Assembly (NCBI GenBank): GCA_036263455.1
Contig: DATAGZ010000022.1
Span: forward strand, 1-64,000
DNA: 64,000 nt
Source: DATAGZ01 sp036263455
Lineage (GTDB): Bacteria; Pseudomonadota; Alphaproteobacteria; Dongiales; Dongiaceae
Direction: 5' to 3'
Shown here: in pieces, positions 62,594-64,000 of the stretch
Layout of the letters: each line of letters starts with the position of its first letter
Numbering within the stretch: position 1 is the first letter of the stretch
Translations under genes and position numbers: made by a program
Notes under the pieces: model-generated
Databases searched by the model: none
What the model saw: the letters and a program-made list of their open reading frames with translations, nothing else
Told to the model about the DNA's origin: nothing

Positions 62594-62623
62594 TTGCCTG
62601 TCCCGCTCAGCGACCGCTACATT
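62594..62623 (+). promoter_or_regulatory. Candidate promoter of hemB, predicted leaderless
   Basis: TTGCCT (62594-62599), an 18-bp spacer and TACATT (62618-62623) stand 7 nt before the hemB ATG in the 38-bp gap after tsaC. No Shine-Dalgarno sequence is present. Confidence 0.35.
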
Positions 62624-62630
62624 TCGCTCC

Positions 62631-63632
62631 ATGGAATCTTCTTTACCCTTACCGGCACCCTTCATTCGCCCGCGTCGCAACCGGCGCTACGCTTGGTTGA
62701 GGAATCTGGTGGCCGAGCATCGGCTGGAGAGCAGCGACCTCGTCTATCCGCTTTTTGTCACCGAACTGAAGGGCCGGCACGATGTCGCCTCCCTGCCTGG
62801 CGTGGCTCGACTGGACGTCGAGGAATTGCTGCGGGAGATAGAAAAGGCGGCGATGGCAGGCATCGGCGCCATCGCCTTGTTTCCGGTCATCCCCATGGAA
62901 AGGAAAAACGCCACTGCCGAGGAGGCCTGGCGGGACGATAATCTGCTGCATCGCGCGATCCGCGCCGTCAAGCGGCGCTTTCCCGAGATAGGAATTATCA
63001 CCGACGTGGCTCTCGATCCCTACACGGATCATGGCCATGACGGTTTGCTTATCGGGGACGATATAGATAACGATCGGACCCTGGTCGCGCTGGCCCGTCA
63101 AGCAGTAGCCCAGGCCGAAGCCGGTACCGATATCGTAGCACCTTCGGACATGATGGATGGACGCATCCGGGCCGTCCGGCACGCCCTCGATGCGGCGCAC
63201 TTTACCCAGACGGGCATTCTCTCCTATGCAGCGAAATATGCGTCCGGATTCTATGGGCCATTTCGCGAAGCGGTCGGTTCGGCGCGCTCGATCGGCAAGG
63301 CCAGCAAGCGGACCTATCAAATGGATTTTCGCAATGGAACCGAGGCCATTCGCGAAAGCCTGCTCGATATCGAAGAAGGCGCCGATATTCTTCTGGTCAA
63401 GCCGGGTCTTCCCTATCTCGATATCATTTATCGCGTGAAGCAGGCCTGTCACTTGCCGATCTTCACTTATCAAGTGAGCGGCGAGTATGCCATGCTCAAG
63501 GCCGCCGCCTCTCAGCAATTCATCGAATATGATGCGTGCCTGCTTGAATCGCTGCTGGCTTTTCGTCGGGCGGGGGCTGACGCTGTTTTTACCTACGCCG
63601 CGCTCGAGGCCGCGCTTCTCTTAAAAGCGTAA
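62631..63632 (+). CDS. hemB: Delta-aminolevulinic acid dehydratase (porphobilinogen synthase)
   Basis: The 333-residue enzyme condenses two ALA molecules to porphobilinogen. RPRRNRRYAWLRNLVAEHRL starts the arm; LDPYTDHGHDGLL, SDMMDGRIRAVRHALD, the two active-site lysines in SYAAKYASGFYGPFR and LVKPGLPYLDI, and YQVSGEYAML are present. The active-site loop has DPYTDHGHD rather than the triple-Cys zinc site, so it is the Mg-type enzyme. It is the second haem gene of the cluster. Confidence 0.96.
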   Translation: MESSLPLPAPFIRPRRNRRYAWLRNLVAEHRLESSDLVYPLFVTELKGRHDVASLPGVARLDVEELLREIEKAAMAGIGAIALFPVIPMERKNATAEEAWRDDNLLHRAIRAVKRRFPEIGIITDVALDPYTDHGHDGLLIGDDIDNDRTLVALARQAVAQAEAGTDIVAPSDMMDGRIRAVRHALDAAHFTQTGILSYAAKYASGFYGPFREAVGSARSIGKASKRTYQMDFRNGTEAIRESLLDIEEGADILLVKPGLPYLDIIYRVKQACHLPIFTYQVSGEYAMLKAAASQQFIEYDACLLESLLAFRRAGADAVFTYAALEAALLLKA

Positions 63633-63722
63633 AAAATCCACTTCGTAGATATCGCTGCGTGATCTAACCATTTTAAGCAAGATAGTTTGCGGCGCTGTCC
63701 GTCCTTAGTTCTTGCTGATTTC

Positions 63723-63737
63723 TTAATAATTCGTTAA
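63723..63737. promoter_or_regulatory. CtrA-like box TTAA-N7-TTAA
   Basis: TTAA (63723-63726), seven bases and TTAA (63734-63737) match the CtrA consensus of Alphaproteobacteria. It sits about 50 bp before the dehalogenase GTG. It could also be chance in an AT-rich gap, since it overlaps another palindrome. Confidence 0.4.
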
Positions 63738-63782
63738 GAATTACGCAAGAGGGCTAATTCGTTAAGAATTACGCAAGAGGGC
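63727..63782 (+). repeat. Two exact tandem copies of a 28-bp unit
   Basis: Copy one is 63727-63754 and copy two is 63755-63782, identical over 28 bp. Each contains the perfect palindrome TAATTC-GTTAA-GAATTA and an AAGAGGG ribosome-binding sequence. The second copy's AAGAGGG is the one correctly spaced from GTG 63786. Confidence 0.93.
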
Positions 63783-63785
63783 GAC

Positions 63786-64000
63786 GTGATAGAGGAAAAA
63801 TATGCCGTCCCTAGAGCATGTATCTTTGATGCTTATGGGACATTGCTGGATATCCAACGTCTCCAGAAATCTGCGGAAAAGGCCTTCGGCGAAACGGCTT
63901 CGCTCTTCATCGCGTTATGGAGGCAGAAACAACTCGAATATTCCTGGGTCGAAACCATCTACTGCAAGTATCGCGATTTCGCCGCTCTGGCCTATGACGC
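63786..64000 (+). CDS. (S)-2-haloacid dehalogenase-type HAD protein, 5' part
   Basis: The first 71 residues before the right edge read VIEEKYAVPRACIFDAYGTL, then LDIQRLQKSAEKAF and LWRQKQLEYSWVETIY, with YRDFAALAYDA following. The nucleophile Asp15 in IFDAYGTLLD and the LWRQKQLEYSW helix are diagnostic of type II haloacid dehalogenases, which replace a halogen at C2 of short acids with hydroxyl. The GTG start has AAGAGGG 4 nt upstream. The rest of the gene is outside the window. Confidence 0.85.
   Translation, partial: MIEEKYAVPRACIFDAYGTLLDIQRLQKSAEKAFGETASLFIALWRQKQLEYSWVETIYCKYRDFAALAYD

Overview
The window is about 64 kb of dense, high-GC bacterial chromosome holding 55 protein-coding genes and one tRNA gene. 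No gap between genes exceeds about 270 bp. The gene content points to an alphaproteobacterium: a 5-aminolevulinate synthase (C4 haem route), a fused IspDF, the dusB-ntrB-ntrC-ntrY-ntrX-trkA block followed by hfq-hflX, a DUF1491 protein, sucCDAB-lpd in one array, and a CtrA-like box. I cannot name a genus. Apart from one giant secreted protein the region is core genome; I see no prophage, insertion sequence or CRISPR array.

Layout. 1-1.5 kb: a HisD-family gene running off the left edge, a UdgX-type uracil-DNA glycosylase and tRNA-His, whose 3' end overlaps the udgX stop. 1.7-4.8 kb: glnB-glnA-amtB behind a consensus sigma-54 promoter. 4.9-15 kb: anmK, tyrS, a 1073-residue AsmA/YhdP-like protein, glnE, bcp, a DUF455 protein and a LysE-type exporter. 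15-19.7 kb: a translationally coupled phenylalanine/tyrosine catabolic operon (hpd-phhA-hmgA-fah) with a divergent Lrp/AsnC regulator. 19.7-34 kb: a DUF6285-like protein, a phosphotransferase, hflX, hfq, a HAD phosphatase, D-amino-acid transaminase, trkA, ntrX, ntrY, ntrC, ntrB and dusB, with ispDF and pncC/cinA divergent. 34.1-39.8 kb: one 1874-residue RTX-type protein that is visibly richer in A+T than its flanks. 40-49 kb: argC and lpd-sucB-sucA-sucD-sucC. 49-53 kb: yajQ, a small unknown gene, a TPP enzyme, a DUF1491 gene, a frameshifted carboxymuconolactone decarboxylase gene and an arsR-SRPBCC pair. 53.3-58.2 kb: guaB, an RsmB-GNAT fusion and guaA. 58.3-64 kb: a class III aminotransferase, hemA, cysQ, tsaC, hemB and the start of a haloacid dehalogenase.

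How the genes work together. Most of the nitrogen-control circuit is here: the PII protein, glutamine synthetase, the ammonium channel, the adenylyltransferase GlnE, NtrBC and NtrYX. The sigma-54 promoter before glnB is the expected NtrC output. The tyrosine operon yields fumarate and acetoacetate, which feed the TCA genes encoded further along. hemA and hemB start haem synthesis from succinyl-CoA, the metabolite shared by SucAB and SucCD.

The points most worth checking are: the RsmB-GNAT fusion; the orphan RTX protein with a tail beyond its type I secretion domain; a set of promoters whose -10 hexamer ends 6-7 nt before the ATG (predicted leaderless mRNAs); the same TTCTT-N6-AAGAA palindrome before both hpd/lrp and sucC/yajQ; a 28-bp tandem duplication that copies a palindrome and a ribosome-binding site before the dehalogenase; the UdgX glycosylase; and a one-base frameshift in the decarboxylase gene.
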